DNA of 64,000 nt. Origin: Phoronis australis. Taxonomy: Eukaryota; Phoronida; Phoronidae. The stretch is taken from positions 1 through 64,000 of the forward strand of contig NMRA01000918.1 of the NCBI GenBank assembly GCA_002633005.1, written 5' to 3'. Within the stretch, counting starts at the first letter, position 1. Every line of letters starts with the position of its first letter. Below the pieces are notes generated by a model. That model was given only the letters and a program-made list of their open reading frames with translations, was not told the DNA's origin and searched no databases. Of this stretch, positions 49,201 through 60,726 are shown in pieces. The position numbers and the translations under genes are program-made.

Positions 49201-52200
49201 ATAATTATCGTGGCAGAGGTACAATAAAAATTGGCCATCACGACTTACAGTGGTGAAGTTTTAGGCAACCAGTTAGCAAGCAGTTCAGCAGTAAATAATC
49301 AGCCTTAATAACAGTCAAGCAAGCCATTGCAGTATATACAGGTGAATTTCTGTAAACTGACTTTCCTAACTTTATATTGATTTTAAGAAAATGGACCTTC
49401 GCTTCTAAGTTCATAGTCGGTTTCAATGCAATTATAAACCCATTCTTTTTTCCCTTCCCAGTCAAACTTTTTTCAATGATTTGCCATCAAGCATCCTACA
49501 CGTCATATGTCTGTCTGTCTCCCTGCAGGCATGGTGGGTTTCGCACGTGTCTGTCCTGGGGATGTGTTCGACGTGTCCATCCGTCACGGTGCCCAGAAGT
49601 GGAAGAGTCGTGGCAAGGTTGCCAAGATGGGCGGACAGTCGTGGAGTCACGACACGCAGACATTCAAGGCACTTCTGGGCAACGTGTTTGCCATCAAGGT
49701 AGGATGATTGTTGTGCAGGATGACAGCAGGTAGTAACAAGGGCAATTTCCTGTCGGAGAAGTGTACCAGCGTAAATTTGCCAAGTGCAAAATGAAAGCTT
49801 CTGCAAAAACATTGCTATTTCGACTTGCTTTAATGACAGGACATTGTTTGTATCATTGATTTCAGAGAATGTTTGCGCAAAATGACCTCTGTGTGGGTGT
49901 GAGTTTGGTGGGTGTGGGTTTGGGTGGGTCAGGTCTTTCTTATATGTGGGTGCATGTGTGTGTTCATATCCACTGGGATCATATCAATGTTCTTTGCTTT
50001 TCCGCATTGTCTCGCTAAACTTTGATCCAAAATGGACAATTTGTGAATTAAAAGGCATGATTTCTCGTTCAGAGAGACGCCTTCAAATGACCCACCAGCT
50101 GGTTAACTAATGCAACATTCATTGCAGGTGGTGGAGAGCCGAAGTCTGAAGTCGGTGGTTTTAGGGGAGAAGTGCTGCGAGACTAAAGACCTGTTTTCTG
50201 CTCAGCCTCAGTTAATGACTGTGAATGTGAACGCATCGGGAACTCTGAAACTGAGTTTTATCGTCAACTGGAAGTAAGTGTTTGCATGCGTCACGTATTG
50301 TTGAAGACAAGTTTCTTGGTGAAGTGTGAACGTTAGAATTCTTTGTGTATTCCGTTCAAAATGCTGTGGGCGAGTGAAATTTTATTTTGGTATGGTAAAA
50401 TTTCAACAATATCTCGTGTTTCCTTTTAGCCCATTGGATGGCTGTGAAGAAAAGATGACCTACTTCGAGCCACCGCAGCGCTCCCAAGTGTCCAGTAGTT
50501 CGCGCAGGGCTATCTCTATGTACTTGGAGCAGAGTCCAATCTCGGAGGTAGATGGGACTGGCCACGCAAACAACAAGTCACGGCCGTTCTCTTTTCACAG
50601 CGGACTCTTGTACGATCCTACCGCAGAAAACTCGGGGAGACTACGAACTAAAAGTGCAGAAAATATAAATAAAATTGTCAACAGGCCGAACGGTGATTCA
50701 GACCACCGTCTTAGTATGAAATCCAGTACAAGCAGTGAAGGACTGTACACCACTGTGTCCAACGATTCGTCGGCAGTGGCGGAATCTACAAAGGGACATT
50801 TGTTGAAGATGCGAATGTTGGCAGATTCGATTGATACGTCGGAGTCGCGCGACGATGTCTTGAGCCTCGAGGAGGCGTTGAATAACCTACGGACGACGTT
50901 GGAGGACTACCAAGGACACTACACAGAACTACGTCAACTGGAAGAGCAAATACAGAGGCTGAATGAACTCGTTCTGGTAAGGAGAAGTATCTGTGTTGGT
51001 TTCTCAGATCTCTACTTTCAGCAATTTATGTAGGTTGAGGTTGAGGTAGAAAGAAGGTGCCCAAATGTTCTTGAAATGGGACGCCCCAAGGTAGAAGGCA
51101 CATTTCCGAAACAGCGGTCAATACACCTTTAAATTTTTGGGTCGCCAATAACTGTCATGTGATTGGTTACTCATTGTTGTACTTCACTAAGCACAATTTG
51201 TTGTTCTCAATTCATGAGCAGATAATTCAAGTATTTTCTGATGCTGTTTCTATTGAACATTGGTAAGTAAGTGGCTAATATCAAGAAATGTTATTTGTGG
51301 GCACTTAAGAAACTTTTTTACTTAGAGCAGGAATCCTTAGAAAGTGAAATTGTATAAACGACTCATTTGCAGAAATCCAGCGAGCTGGACGAATCCTCGA
51401 CAGATCCGGTTGGGACCAGTTATGATGACGCGACACTGACACGTTCCATTGAGACAGTGATTGATGCATTTGATTTCCTGGACACTGTGGAAACCGAAGA
51501 GGGGGAGGAGTGCAGGCCACAGAGGTAACCATGGCGACGGGGTCTCATTATAGAATAAATAGAGGAAAGGTTTTCAATGTATACTTCCAGGCTTTTCCCA
51601 ACTCAAAAATGTTCACATTCAAAAAATTTGATGTTGTGTCGAAAATGTATTCCATCCATTTATTCGCATTGTAGCAACCTCTATTATTACAAATATGGAA
51701 CTTTTTGCTGACATCATTCTTAGGTAAAGGATACAGACAATTGTGAAATTCCAATCCAATCAAATGTAATGGAGCGCACTTGTTAACGTGTTGACAATCA
51801 TTCAGGAGTTAATTACAGAGACTAGTGACGCCCTCACGCACACGCTCACATCATCTGCATACGTCAACTGTTTGGGAAGGATGTCGAACAAATTTTATCT
51901 TAAAAGAACTTGTATTTATAGAACTCGTTGTCTATCAGCTGTTGCACTGGGTTTGGCCTAAAGTGGTTCATCTTTCAGCTTTATTACTTCCCCAAATTTC
52001 ATCTATATTAAAACTCTAGAATATGTCTTTTATTTCTGAATTTTCTGTTTTACATGATGTATTGAATCAGTTGCAAGTGTGAGGTGTCTGTTCAGACAGG
52101 GGCTTATCATGTTGCTCTTGTTCGCACAGCCCCCCAGCAGACTCTGATGGGCTCGCCAGCCTCGTACGTAGTCCCGAGTCTACGGCCAAGACAGCTGACT

Positions 52201-55200
52201 CTGGCATTGAGTCTCTGGCCAATCAGCTGAGCGAGGATGGCGGGAATGACTCGAGCGTGGATTCGGGTGGCGAGCACATAACGACGGGTAACGAGCAGGT
52301 GGACCAGGCACTACTGCACCACCTGTGTTACTGTGATAGGTTGATGGAGGTAAGGGGGTGTGGCCACTGGCTGTTGATTGATTCGTTGCTAAAGGGTGCT
52401 GTGTTGTACTGTTAGTGGGAACAGAAATCTGTTGGGTTTAAACGTATTTTTATGGAATCTTTCTGTGGTTGATACCAAACCAATAACGGTTCAAGGTAGT
52501 CTTAATGCATTCATGTTTGTGTTCATTCATACTCACGAAGTGGTAGCAGTTGGTTTTTTTTGCACATCACTTCATTGATTGCGTACACAAAACACTGGTT
52601 TGTGACAGCTCTCTGGGGATCATAATTTCTATGAATGAAAAGTCATTGTTGCCTCATGATAGACATAGCAAAATTTATCTTTTGAAACTTCCTGTATTTG
52701 CTTGGAAATTCTTAAAATCTAATTGTGAATGTTTTCGTTGTTTACAGAATATCTTGTTGCTTTGCAGAGTCTGGGCAATTTTGGCCCACTGAAGTGTCGC
52801 GAGATTTACTCATTGGACAACTTGCAGCAACAAGCCGACATGATCAAACAGTTGATAGATCTGGCGGAGGAGGGGCCTTATATTGTGGATATACATAAAG
52901 GTAGGGGCGGGACAAGAAGTGCATATTGTGGGAGGGGTAGTAAACTGTGGATATACATGAAGGTAGGTGGGGCCAGATAGGCAAAAATGTAGGAGTGGTC
53001 TTACAGTGTGGATATACGTAAAGGTAGCAAAGACAAGAAGTGCAGGTGGGAGGGGCTGTAAATGTCGAGATGAGCATGATGATAGGTGTGGCCAAATGGG
53101 GGTAAATGAAGGTGTGGGCTTGTATTAAGAATATTGAGCAAGATATGCATAATGTGGGAGGGGTTGTGAACTATGGAAATATGCATGAAGGTGGGTGGGG
53201 CCAAATACTGGTAAATGTAGGTGTGGTCTTACATTAAGGATATTCATAAGGTAGGCTGGGTAAGATATGCATAATGTGGGCGGAGCATGAGGATTTTCTT
53301 GGTGCAATAAGGTGGTTATCTTAACTTTGGAACTTCTGACAGTTTTTGGTTTGTGAGGAAAATTCTGAAAGTTGACTTTGTATTTTGTAAAAGCGCACTT
53401 ATCGGGTTTGTTTGTAGTTATGTCTTCGTTAACGAGTGATAAAAGCCTGAAAGAGTTCTGGACAAAGTGTATTGACGGGTCATCACTATGCGTCAACACC
53501 GAGAGGTTCCTAGCACAGCTGGAGCGCGAGTTTGGCGATCTAATCCGCGAGCGTTACGACACAGGGGCTACCAAAGGTAACAATAAACAAATTATCAATG
53601 CGTTGGAGGCGACATAGTGGTCATGGAGTTGGGTCGCTCTAACCCCTTTAAGAAGCCACCTGTTAATATGCTGCAGTCATATGGTATGTGGTGTGCTTTG
53701 TACATGTTACTAGTGTTGACAATAAGTTTAAGATTTTCAGCGCATTAACACTTTCAGGTTATCTAGGACTTTAATAAGCGACCTCGAATCTAAGTCAAAT
53801 ATCGAAAAAAACTATGCTTTATCAACCATTAAAAGTATATATTTTCTGAATGGAGAAAGATTGGGGATTTAAAAAATATGTTTTTTACTTCCGTGTCTTT
53901 ATTATTGTCTAGTGACCACAAATTTTAAAGTCAAATTTGCATGTAAGAAAGATACATTCGTAGCAAAATAACCCCTGGCCAATTTTACTAAAACATTTTT
54001 TATATGAAAACTTTAAGTTACGTCTCAAATACGCTGTTAGGATTTTGCTTTAAAATGCCTAGTTTTTGCTTACGGAGCAATATACGAATAAGACCGCTGT
54101 TTTTTTAAAAAAATGCCTTGTGTTTTGCAAGTTAATTTTTGGCATAAAACCCAAACTAAGTGAATAATCAAAAATTCCTAGATAACCTTAATTGTAAACG
54201 TCCAACTACTGCTTTTTAACATTGTTGGAACATGAACACAACTTCTGCTTTGCCAAAATTTCACAATATATTTTTAAAAGTACTCAATAAAATAGTCAAA
54301 TGGCCTGTTTGTGCGAGTCCTTGTATATTTTGGTCCGCAAACTTTTAATCTTGTGCAAGCTGATCTTCCATAAGTTTTGCAGCCATGACAATTTTCAAGA
54401 TTCTGGAAAAACTTCTAAAGAACGCGTCTGTTGGTCGCATGGTTCGTTGAATATTGCTGGTCTAAAATAGCACCTGGTCAGAGTTTGATTATTTGTGGCA
54501 ATGTGGTGGTCTTATTGAAAATTGTATCTTACTTTCAGTGCTGCGTGCTGTTGTCGCCAAGTTCCTGGACATTCGGGTGTTTGATCCGGAAAAAGCAGGT
54601 TCACACAATGAGATTACACTGTACCAGTTCATGGGCTACCTGCAGTCATGTGAACGAGAGCTACACAACTTTGTAGACGAAGTGGCCGCCGAGGGTAAGA
54701 TGTCTGGGCTGGGGTAGCGATGTTAACTGTAAGAATATGTTTGCTTGGAGCTGAGAGTTTTGTTTGTTAAGCTCAATGTTGAAGACTGTCATCGCTTGGA
54801 TGGGGCTGAAGAAATGTTTGAGAGAAGTGGGCATTCTGGGTAAATTTTGTGTCCTTGATAACAGTGTTTATCTGATTCATTTGCTACCTAAAAACATCTA
54901 CTTGTTGTTAAGCCACAGGGTAGTTACGAACATTACTTGAATATGTTTTGTAATGTGGAAAAGAGGGCAATTATTATAATAATAATGATAGTAATAAACT
55001 TTAAAATAATTCACTCTAGTCAGGTATTCAAACAATCACTATTCAAGTCAAATTTTTAAATTTTGTACTTTTCTTAATACTCTCAACATTGAAAGCATTG
55101 GATAGTTTGGCTTTTAATGTTTTACTCTAACCGTGTCATGTTCTTTCTCTCATAGTCTGGCTGTGTGGTCGTCTGCGGTCATGTAACGTGGACATTGTCA

Positions 55201-58200
55201 TCAAAACCCTCCTGACCTTCACGAGGACCGTCCCACCCACAGAGTGTCTCAAGCTGATCCCACTTCTCCTGCTGTCGGACAGCGCGGACGTGCGAGTCAC
55301 CGCGGGTAGGTCAAGGTCATGACCCTGCATAATTTGTTGTATGTTAGCCATGTATTGCATAGCTAACTATAGATGGCGCTGTACCATTGCAACCGATTGG
55401 TACAATTCTGTGATGTTGTTCTTTGCATTAGGTGACTTCATCTCCCATATACCCAACACAAAGCATGCAAGGAGTGCCTTCTTTTGCTTTAACTTCTGGG
55501 CTCACTTTGCTACTGCATGTTTGCTACCCTCAGACTTCAGTAGTGTCACTAATATCCCATTAATTACCTATAGATTAGAAATATTGCGGATGCGCGAATT
55601 TATTGGCTTGATTGTTTATTGCCCTGTAAGATAACGGCTTTCCAGTGGTCTTAGTGGAAATCTTAGCAAGGTCAGGTCTTCCATCAATCTTCCCTTCACT
55701 ATTATCCAATTAGATTTACCTGGTCATGCAACCGTTAGCTTGTGTCCATGAATTTTTCAAAAAGTCTTATAATATTTGTAAAACAGAGGTCACCTATGCT
55801 GCATTGTAATAAATTATTGGCAGAAAAGTCTAACGAATTCCGGACAAAAATAATTGCTAAAATTACCCTTTCAAAAGCTTCAATTGTTGATAAAGCCCAT
55901 CATTTCTCTAGTCGTCGTCTGATATGAGCTATGGTATAACTGAAAAATGATCAAGCATTTATTTGGCGTCACTTGTGAAAGAATAAAAAAAAACAAATTC
56001 CAGTCGAGTCCATAATTGGTGAGATTCTACCGTACTTAAAGAAGCAAATCTTCATTTGTCAATCTCTTGTTGGTGTCGTTTCAGAGACCTATCTACGTGA
56101 TTTGGTGACAGAAGCAGAAATCAGAAAAAAGGTGAGAATTTGTCTTTGTCTCATGTACGTCTGTAAGGTAACACTCGGCTTCTTACGCGTGTGGCACACG
56201 GCATTTACTAACAAACGTCCAAAAAATGGGTTTTCCGACATGATCTGGTGAGACGCTAGTCACATCCAAGACTACATACGTAGTACATACATTCACTAAC
56301 TGTACAACCAGTTCCACCTGATATTAAAATTGATACCATTGAAGTGAGTTTTCCTGTATTAATCTCATTATTCACGCAGCGCCTTTAGACAGCCTGGCCT
56401 TGTTTAGGCCGCCAGCATGTAGGCAACTTTGTGTAAACTAAAATACTGTCAGTCAGGTTTCTGGTTGTATTTTCTTTTTCATTCGGAGACTTTGGGATTT
56501 CAGTAGTCCATTATCCACTTTTCCGAAGACTAGAGAATGCAGAAAGCACTATGTCATTTTGTTATTATTGTGTACACAGTCAATTATTTGGAATGGAACA
56601 TGTTTGTATCCGCTTTATGTATGCTATAAGCGATATACTTCAACGACTAGTGTTCAGCATGTAGGATTCAGTTTCCATCGGTGCTGTGCATTTATTAGGA
56701 ACTGACACCAGCATATTATACCCGGACTGTGACCCTGCAGAGGTGCTGCTGCTTACGAGCGGCATCAGTGCAGTATTAAAGGTAACCAAAACAATGGTAC
56801 TGTTCGAACTGTGGTCACATCACGTGACCTAGTGAATATGAGTCTGAAGATTTCTGCCCTAACGAGAACTCGAAACAAGTAGCTTGCTGACCAGACTTAG
56901 AATTGGTTGCTATACACATTTCTACGCGGGTTTAAGATTTATTTATTTATTTATGGCTCAGTGGACTAGAGCTTCTGCACGCTTAGCAGAAGGTCCTGGG
57001 TTCAAGTCCTGGTTGGGACAGAAATCTTTTCAGACTTATATTCATTAGATCACGTGATGTGGCCAGACTTAGAAATGTTTTTTCCAAGACATATTTCGCG
57101 TCATTTTAAGATTGATCAATTTATGTAGGTTCTGTATATTGTAATGTTTTCTTTCCCCAGGTCTTGGTCACTTTTGTTGAAGGCTTAGAGGATTCCAATG
57201 CGGATATTCGCTGTGGTGCCTGCATTGCTCTTCGGGAGCTGAAGGTAAATTTGTATTATCACATATCAAGTGATCCTTTGTTTGATGTTGACTGCTGTTA
57301 ATAATCACGGTTCAGTGTGTTGGTCGACCTTGGCTTGTACCATAGTTGCCAAAAGAAATCGGTCAAAGTTCCATTTCTCAGTCCTGATGTGTCGGTCCAG
57401 TTACTCTGATGGTGAGCTACGATTGCACTTGACCAGCCATCTTAGTGCGGAATTAATCCTGCGTGCACTCAAGTCTCTTGAGGGGGTTTCCGGATCATTT
57501 TGTCTCTTTATTTTTGGCTGTATTTTGTCGATGTTTAGTGTTAGTTTGGGAAACATCAAGGAGAAGGCCCTGTTTGTTTCCCGCCTTTTGAATATTTTTC
57601 TGCAGTACTTTTATGCATGATCAATAGGTGGAGGCAGAGTAGTCACAGCAGTTACTGTTAAAAACACAGTGAATGATGATATAGGTACTTTGTAATCGAG
57701 CAATTTGAGGCATGGTAACTCTTCCTATTTTGCTCACAACATGGTTGACTAACGTGAATTTTTTTTTCTAATTGATCAATTATAAGTAAAGATCAAGAAA
57801 TTTCTAGTTCATTTTTAGCTTGGCTTGTACTGTGTAGATGTCATCGAGCAGCATGTTCTGTTTATTTGCTGCGAAGAAAAATGAAAATTTTAGCTACTAT
57901 TTTTGTGTGAAATAAGTGAAGAATTACTGTACGTCTTAGTTGAAGGAGTAAGCGCAAGCCAGTGTAGGAGCAACCTGTTGTTCTTGTTGCTTAGCAACAC
58001 TCAGAGAGTCTATTCCATTGCAGGCAGTGGAGGCGGTGGATCAGCTGGTATTTATATGTGAGACGGACAACTCGTCAACTGTACGTTCGCGGGCCAAGGA
58101 GGCCCTGCTTGTGCTGGGTAGGTTGGTTGTGGTGCATAATACCTTGATATTAAACACGCGGGATTACTGTATCCACGGGACGACTTAGTCGTTCCTTGCG

Positions 58201-58859
58201 CTGCCTCCAGATGAAATTTTTATTGGTTATTTCGTTGACGATGGCGTTGACGTTGGTGATAACCGTCATTTATGGATGAAACAAGAGGCATCTGTTGTAC
58301 AAACAAGAACTAATTTAAAAATGCTCAGGTGTTTATTGTACACATGAAATGCAGTCTGGTATGAAAATGTCTCATGAAACTGCTATGGAACCTGCTTTCT
58401 GTCAAAAACACGTTTGTTTCATCGAGGCCTGTAAACCTAGTCTCATTCTTTTACCTATTATTTGGATTTGAAGTGTCTTTGGAGTTTTGAAGAACTGACA
58501 ACATTCAACAGATTGAACTCACCCAGTGTGTCATTTTTTCCTGAGCTTGGTTTCAAGTAATATTAATAAGAAATTGTCAATTCTTCCTAATCCCAGAAAA
58601 AAATTTATTCAGAGTAAGGAACAATTTGTTATTGGCACCAGTTTTATAACAAGTGGGTTAATAATACCATTGCATGAACAATTTCAACTTCATAATTCAC
58701 TCGAGCAAACCATTTGCAAAATCAAGTGCAGTGCAGTTCCTTCTGTCTATATATTACCCTCAAATTTAAATTTTCTTTGCAGGTGAGGAAGGTAAGGAAG
58801 CCATTAGCATAGCTGAGTTGGGTTTGCATGGATTTCAAGGGTTGTCTGTCTACAAGTAG
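40203..58859 (+). CDS. RIPOR: RIPOR/FAM65 family protein (Rho-interacting cell polarization regulator), complete, 18 coding exons
   Basis: Binds Rho GTPases and acts in polarity, adhesion and cytoskeletal control (family knowledge from vertebrate RIPOR1-3). Exons: 40203-40316, 42657-42778, 44664-44748, 46851-46904, 48564-48771, 49529-49698, 50128-50273, 50430-50976, 51373-51524, 52130-52349, 52768-52900, 53418-53576, 54539-54694, 55156-55305, 56085-56131, 57161-57244, 58024-58117, 58783-58859. They sum to 2718 nt, giving 905 residues and TAG, with every phase consistent and all introns GT-AG. Landmarks: KRSSSFAG (N-terminus), ERYKKRLEFHLAKVEEL, GFARVCPGDVF, RRAISMYLEQSP, DAFDFLDT, LKEFWTKC and EALLVLGEEGKEA. 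The ATG at 40203 is in a good context (ACCATGT); the frame is open upstream to the acceptor at 40174, so a 5' UTR exon lies further left. Vertebrate RIPOR2 is somewhat longer (about 1070), mainly in the Ser-rich linker. Confidence 0.96.
40735..41060. repeat. Two ~165-bp tandem units rich in GAC/GAT
   Basis: Both units begin CTTGGCGAAATTAA (40747 and 40909), continue with 'gatgatgacgaagatgacga'-type acidic codon-like repeats, and end with 'acagtct.gt'. Just before the first unit is the palindrome GCGCTCCGAGGAGCG (40729-40743). A third CTTGGCGAAATT sits in the imperfect 12-bp-arm palindrome at 41918-41943, so the whole of 40729-41943 may be one transposable element in RIPOR intron 1. Confidence 0.5.
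41445..41820. promoter_or_regulatory. Cluster of YY1-, ETS- and NRF1-like motifs in RIPOR intron 1
   Basis: CCGCCATCTT occurs at 41448, 41614 and 41765. CTTCCGG occurs at 41466, 41663 and 41812, with further TTCCGG and CGGAAG variants at 41629 and 41642. An NRF1-type TGCGCATGCGCG lies at 41589-41600. This combination marks many TATA-less animal promoters (knowledge from vertebrates). It sits inside a probable transposable element, so it may be that element's own promoter or an alternative RIPOR promoter. Confidence 0.35.
42385..42560. repeat. Dispersed repeat family 'GTACTGTGTAGATGTCATC', copy 3 (RIPOR intron 1)
   Basis: It contains the best version of the core, CATGGTTTGTACTGTGTAG followed by ATGTCATC, in the opposite orientation to the copy at 660-815. 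It shares flanking 'ctgttatttgc' and 'ttgtactaagtaa' blocks with the copy at 57800-57925. Confidence 0.5.
44040..44348 (+). pseudogene. Fragment of a LINE (non-LTR) reverse transcriptase in RIPOR intron 2
   Basis: A frame around 44060-44105 reads IQGLIVQAYTDAVLC, a degenerate version of the RT AYADDV catalytic box with the second Asp lost to Ala. After a frameshift, 44120-44300 reads GALNIASQWAKTVGLEISSSK and then CLAVILNHRRSP, matching the segment after the RT catalytic box and the YLGVxLDxxLxF motif of non-LTR RTs. It is truncated at both ends and frameshifted, so dead. Confidence 0.65.
44353..44484. mobile_element. 132-bp MITE with CAGTGGCGGAT / ATCTGCCCCTG ends
   Basis: Terminal inverted repeats of 11 bp (two mismatches) start CAGTGGCGGAT and end ATCTGCCCCTG, each followed inward by G- or C-rich sequence. 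The direct repeat GTATC flanks both ends (44348-44352 and 44485-44489). This architecture is common among short hAT-type MITEs. It inserted just after the LINE fragment. Confidence 0.7.
44940..45015. repeat. Dispersed repeat family 'GTACTGTGTAGATGTCATC', copy 4 (RIPOR intron 3)
   Basis: A diverged core, CATGGTTTGCACAGTTGGC followed by TGTCATC, is in the same orientation as the copy at 42385-42560. Confidence 0.4.
48020..48425. repeat. Two diverged ~175-bp tandem units in RIPOR intron 4
   Basis: Both halves carry 'tatc.agagaa....attgacAGATTTCAatgaa' and end with 'tTCGACT.CT.CAG.ACCTCCTAGTGG' (about 48207-48233 and 48380-48413). It resembles non-coding interspersed tandem repeats; no frame. 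Confidence 0.5.
49529..50273 (+). other. RIPOR: RIPOR conserved beta-rich block, exons 6-7
   Basis: About residues 195-299. It starts MVGFARVCPGDVFDVSIRHG, continues with QKWKSRGKVAKMGGQSW and a hydrophobic VFAIKVVESRSLKS run, and ends with TVNVNASGTLKLSFIVNWN. This is the family's C2-like segment between the helical N-terminus and the Ser-rich linker. It aligns with vertebrate RIPORs without a visible gap. Confidence 0.85.
50430..52349 (+). other. RIPOR: RIPOR Ser-rich linker with short coiled coil, exons 8-10
   Basis: About residues 300-606. It begins NPLDGCEEKMTYFEPP and carries RRAISMYLEQSP, a 14-3-3-like basic-Ser motif kept in vertebrate paralogues. A low-complexity Ser-rich stretch follows. 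A heptad-like helix then has LEEALNNLRTTLEDYQGHY and LRQLEEQIQRLNELVL, followed by SIETVIDAFDFLDTVE and an acidic tail. Exon 10 has the conserved TADSGIESL and TTGNEQVDQALLHHLCYCD. The linker is shorter than in vertebrate RIPOR2. Confidence 0.8.
52885..53290 (+). repeat. Tandem repeat that begins in RIPOR exon 11 and duplicates its splice donor
   Basis: About three and a half copies of a ~125-bp unit made of two related halves. The phrase GTGGATATACATAAAGGTAG spans the real exon end and donor (52885-52904). It recurs as GTGGATATACATGAAGGTAG (52947), GTGGATATACGTAAAGGTAG (53008) and weaker forms near 53064, 53173 and 53238. The repeat therefore contains decoy 5' splice sites in RIPOR intron 11. 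Confidence 0.75.
56813..57064. mobile_element. tRNA-like SINE head bracketed by ~50-bp inverted repeats (RIPOR intron 15)
   Basis: 56952-57020 has an A-box TGGCTCAGTGG (56954-56964), a perfect 7-bp anticodon-type stem CTTCTGC/GCAGAAG around a 7-base loop, and a B-box GGTTCAAGTCC (56999-57009). The loop lacks T33, so it is not a normal tRNA. The segments 56813-56859 and 57015-57064 are inverted copies of each other, with GGTCACATCACGTGA facing TCACGTGATGTGGCC. CCAGACTTAGAA also occurs directly repeated at about 56902 and 57063. Confidence 0.6.
57800..57925. repeat. Dispersed repeat family 'GTACTGTGTAGATGTCATC', copy 5 (RIPOR intron 16)
   Basis: It contains GGCTTGTACTGTGTAGATGT followed by CATC, then 'gttctgtttatttgc' and 'gtgaaataagtgaagaattac', all shared with the copy at 42385-42560 or the one at 38100-38330. 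Confidence 0.5.
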
Positions 58860-60726
58860 TCTGTCTTACTGGCTCTGGTCTGAAAGATGAGCCCTGATGG
58901 AATATGTTAGTTTGTTGCTACCAGCGTACCCATTGAAAATGACTAGTCTATGATTTATTGAATACACAAACGGACCAAGCGCAGATTGGTGGTGTAAGTG
59001 ATCCCCAAATGGCAGCAGTTGCTAATGGCAATGGAACATGGTTGCCACTGTAGGCGACATGATGTAGGAAAAATGATGTTCAATCATTCGAGAACGGTTT
59101 GACAAAATGTGTGCGGTTAAACATACTGCAGTGACTTTAGTGATGACTTGGCACGCCAGTGTCTCAGACTTGATTGTATGCTGTACATTGCAGCCATTGT
59201 GTCTTTATAAAAAACATTTCTAAATGTGATCTTGTACTGGTAACCACAACTTTATGACAACAATCATAAGCTGGAGTCACAAAAAGATGCGACTGCCATT
59301 GTATTTGAAATTAACCCATTCTACCAAGGGGTGGGGTTGGGGGAGTGTGCAAAGAGATGTACTCCGTTCTCTTCCCAGCTTTTTCAGATGTTGGTGTACC
59401 ATTTTTACCTTTTTGAGCGTTATGTGTAGCTCATGTTAGTGCATAGGCTCGAGTCAGTATGCCGTTTGGCTTTAACTTTGTCACTGTAATCCTGAGTTTA
59501 TAATGTGGTGTGTCTCAAGCTGCGTTGAACAAGTGACATTTTTGTGTACCATTGATTAGGAATGTGTTTAGTCTTAGTGGTTGATATCATTCCATTCCTG
59601 CCAAAGACCGTCTTTAGTTTTAATATTTAATGAATACCGGATAGGTTGCAATGTTACGTTTATTTTGATTTTTTTTTGATATGCTTTAAATACGGCAATT
59701 CTCATCAATCAACACACGCACATTACACACATTGCAGTGCTAGGTGTATAGTGTGTTGGCTATTAAAGACAATTGACTGTACTGTGTTGTGTGTTGTGGC
59801 ATGTGCTCTTGTTGTGTGTCATAGCACTGCAGCACACATAGTGAGTGCAGCTGCACTATGATGCGTCACTTAGAGACGTCTCGTTGCGCCATCTGTTGAG
59901 TGAAGCAAAAACCTGTTCTCTCGTTGTGCGGTAAACTCTCGATTTAGACAATTAATTTAGTGCAATATGTCGAGGATCATTTATTCCATTTATAATGAAT
60001 ACAATGTAAATAAATCGGGGTACATATTAACAAGGGTTAGCGTAGAAACTATTTTTTAAATCATGTCGTGCCTGTATTGGGTTTGAGGCTTTACATAGTA
60101 CATGTGAACGTAGATAAATCCAACTGACCAGTATTACACTTAACTATCATTCTGAGTTCAATTAGTTGATCCGACTTTGTTATATCGAGTGCTGTTTTGG
60201 GTGTGACTATTACCTTGGGTATTGCTCTAATACACAACCATGAGTGTCAGATGTTTCACCAGATTATAAAATTAACCATCCTTGTAGCCTGTGGTTACAC
60301 TATGGTCAGAATGAAGCTGATGGGTGTTATTTTTGGTTTAGTAAATCACACGATTATTTTTCACGGAACCAGCATTCCTCATAACAAGTCAGTTAGGCCT
60401 ACGTAAACCTAGAATCCATTATTGGGTCCTAGCGTGAGCAGTCTGAAAGCTAAATCTGTTTACTAAAACTTTTGTTCTGTGAAATTTGGTTCTCTGTTTA
60501 GACGTTATATGTTTTGTGAATACCTTGCAGTCAAAGTAGTTATAGCAAAGTTGTGAAACCGTATTCGGTTTGTCCGAAGCAACAGTATTAACCGTAAATT
60601 TGTACTGTAATATTTAACACAGGATTACCAAGTTGTTCTGTACTCTATATTAGGCAAGCGTTAATAATTTATTTTGCATCCCATTTTCACTGTGGACTAA
60701 CTGTATTTTGTGGTTTATCAAATAAA
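58860..60726 (+). other. RIPOR: Probable 3' UTR and downstream region of RIPOR
   Basis: No coding signal follows the TAG at 58859. AATAAA occurs at 60009-60014 and 60721-60726, so the 3' UTR could be about 1.15 or 1.87 kb long. Which signal is used cannot be told from sequence. Confidence 0.45.

Larger units (their letters stand above)
52768..58859 (+). other. RIPOR: RIPOR C-terminal helical (ARM/HEAT-like) region, exons 11-18
   Basis: About residues 607-905. LKEFWTKCIDG, the FMGYLQSCEREL helix and the paired-helix units (TVPPTECLKLIPLLLLSD, VLVTFVEGLEDSNADIRCG, AVEAVDQLVFICETD) form a helical-repeat C-terminus. It ends LLVLGEEGKEAISIAELG, as in the vertebrate family. The last exon is 77 nt, with TAG at 58857-58859. 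Confidence 0.85.

Noticed and set aside
52741-52767. Upstream acceptor (TTTACAG ending 52747) for RIPOR exon 11
   Set aside because: Using it shifts the frame and reaches a stop within about 15 codons. The next acceptor at 52767 keeps phase and family alignment.
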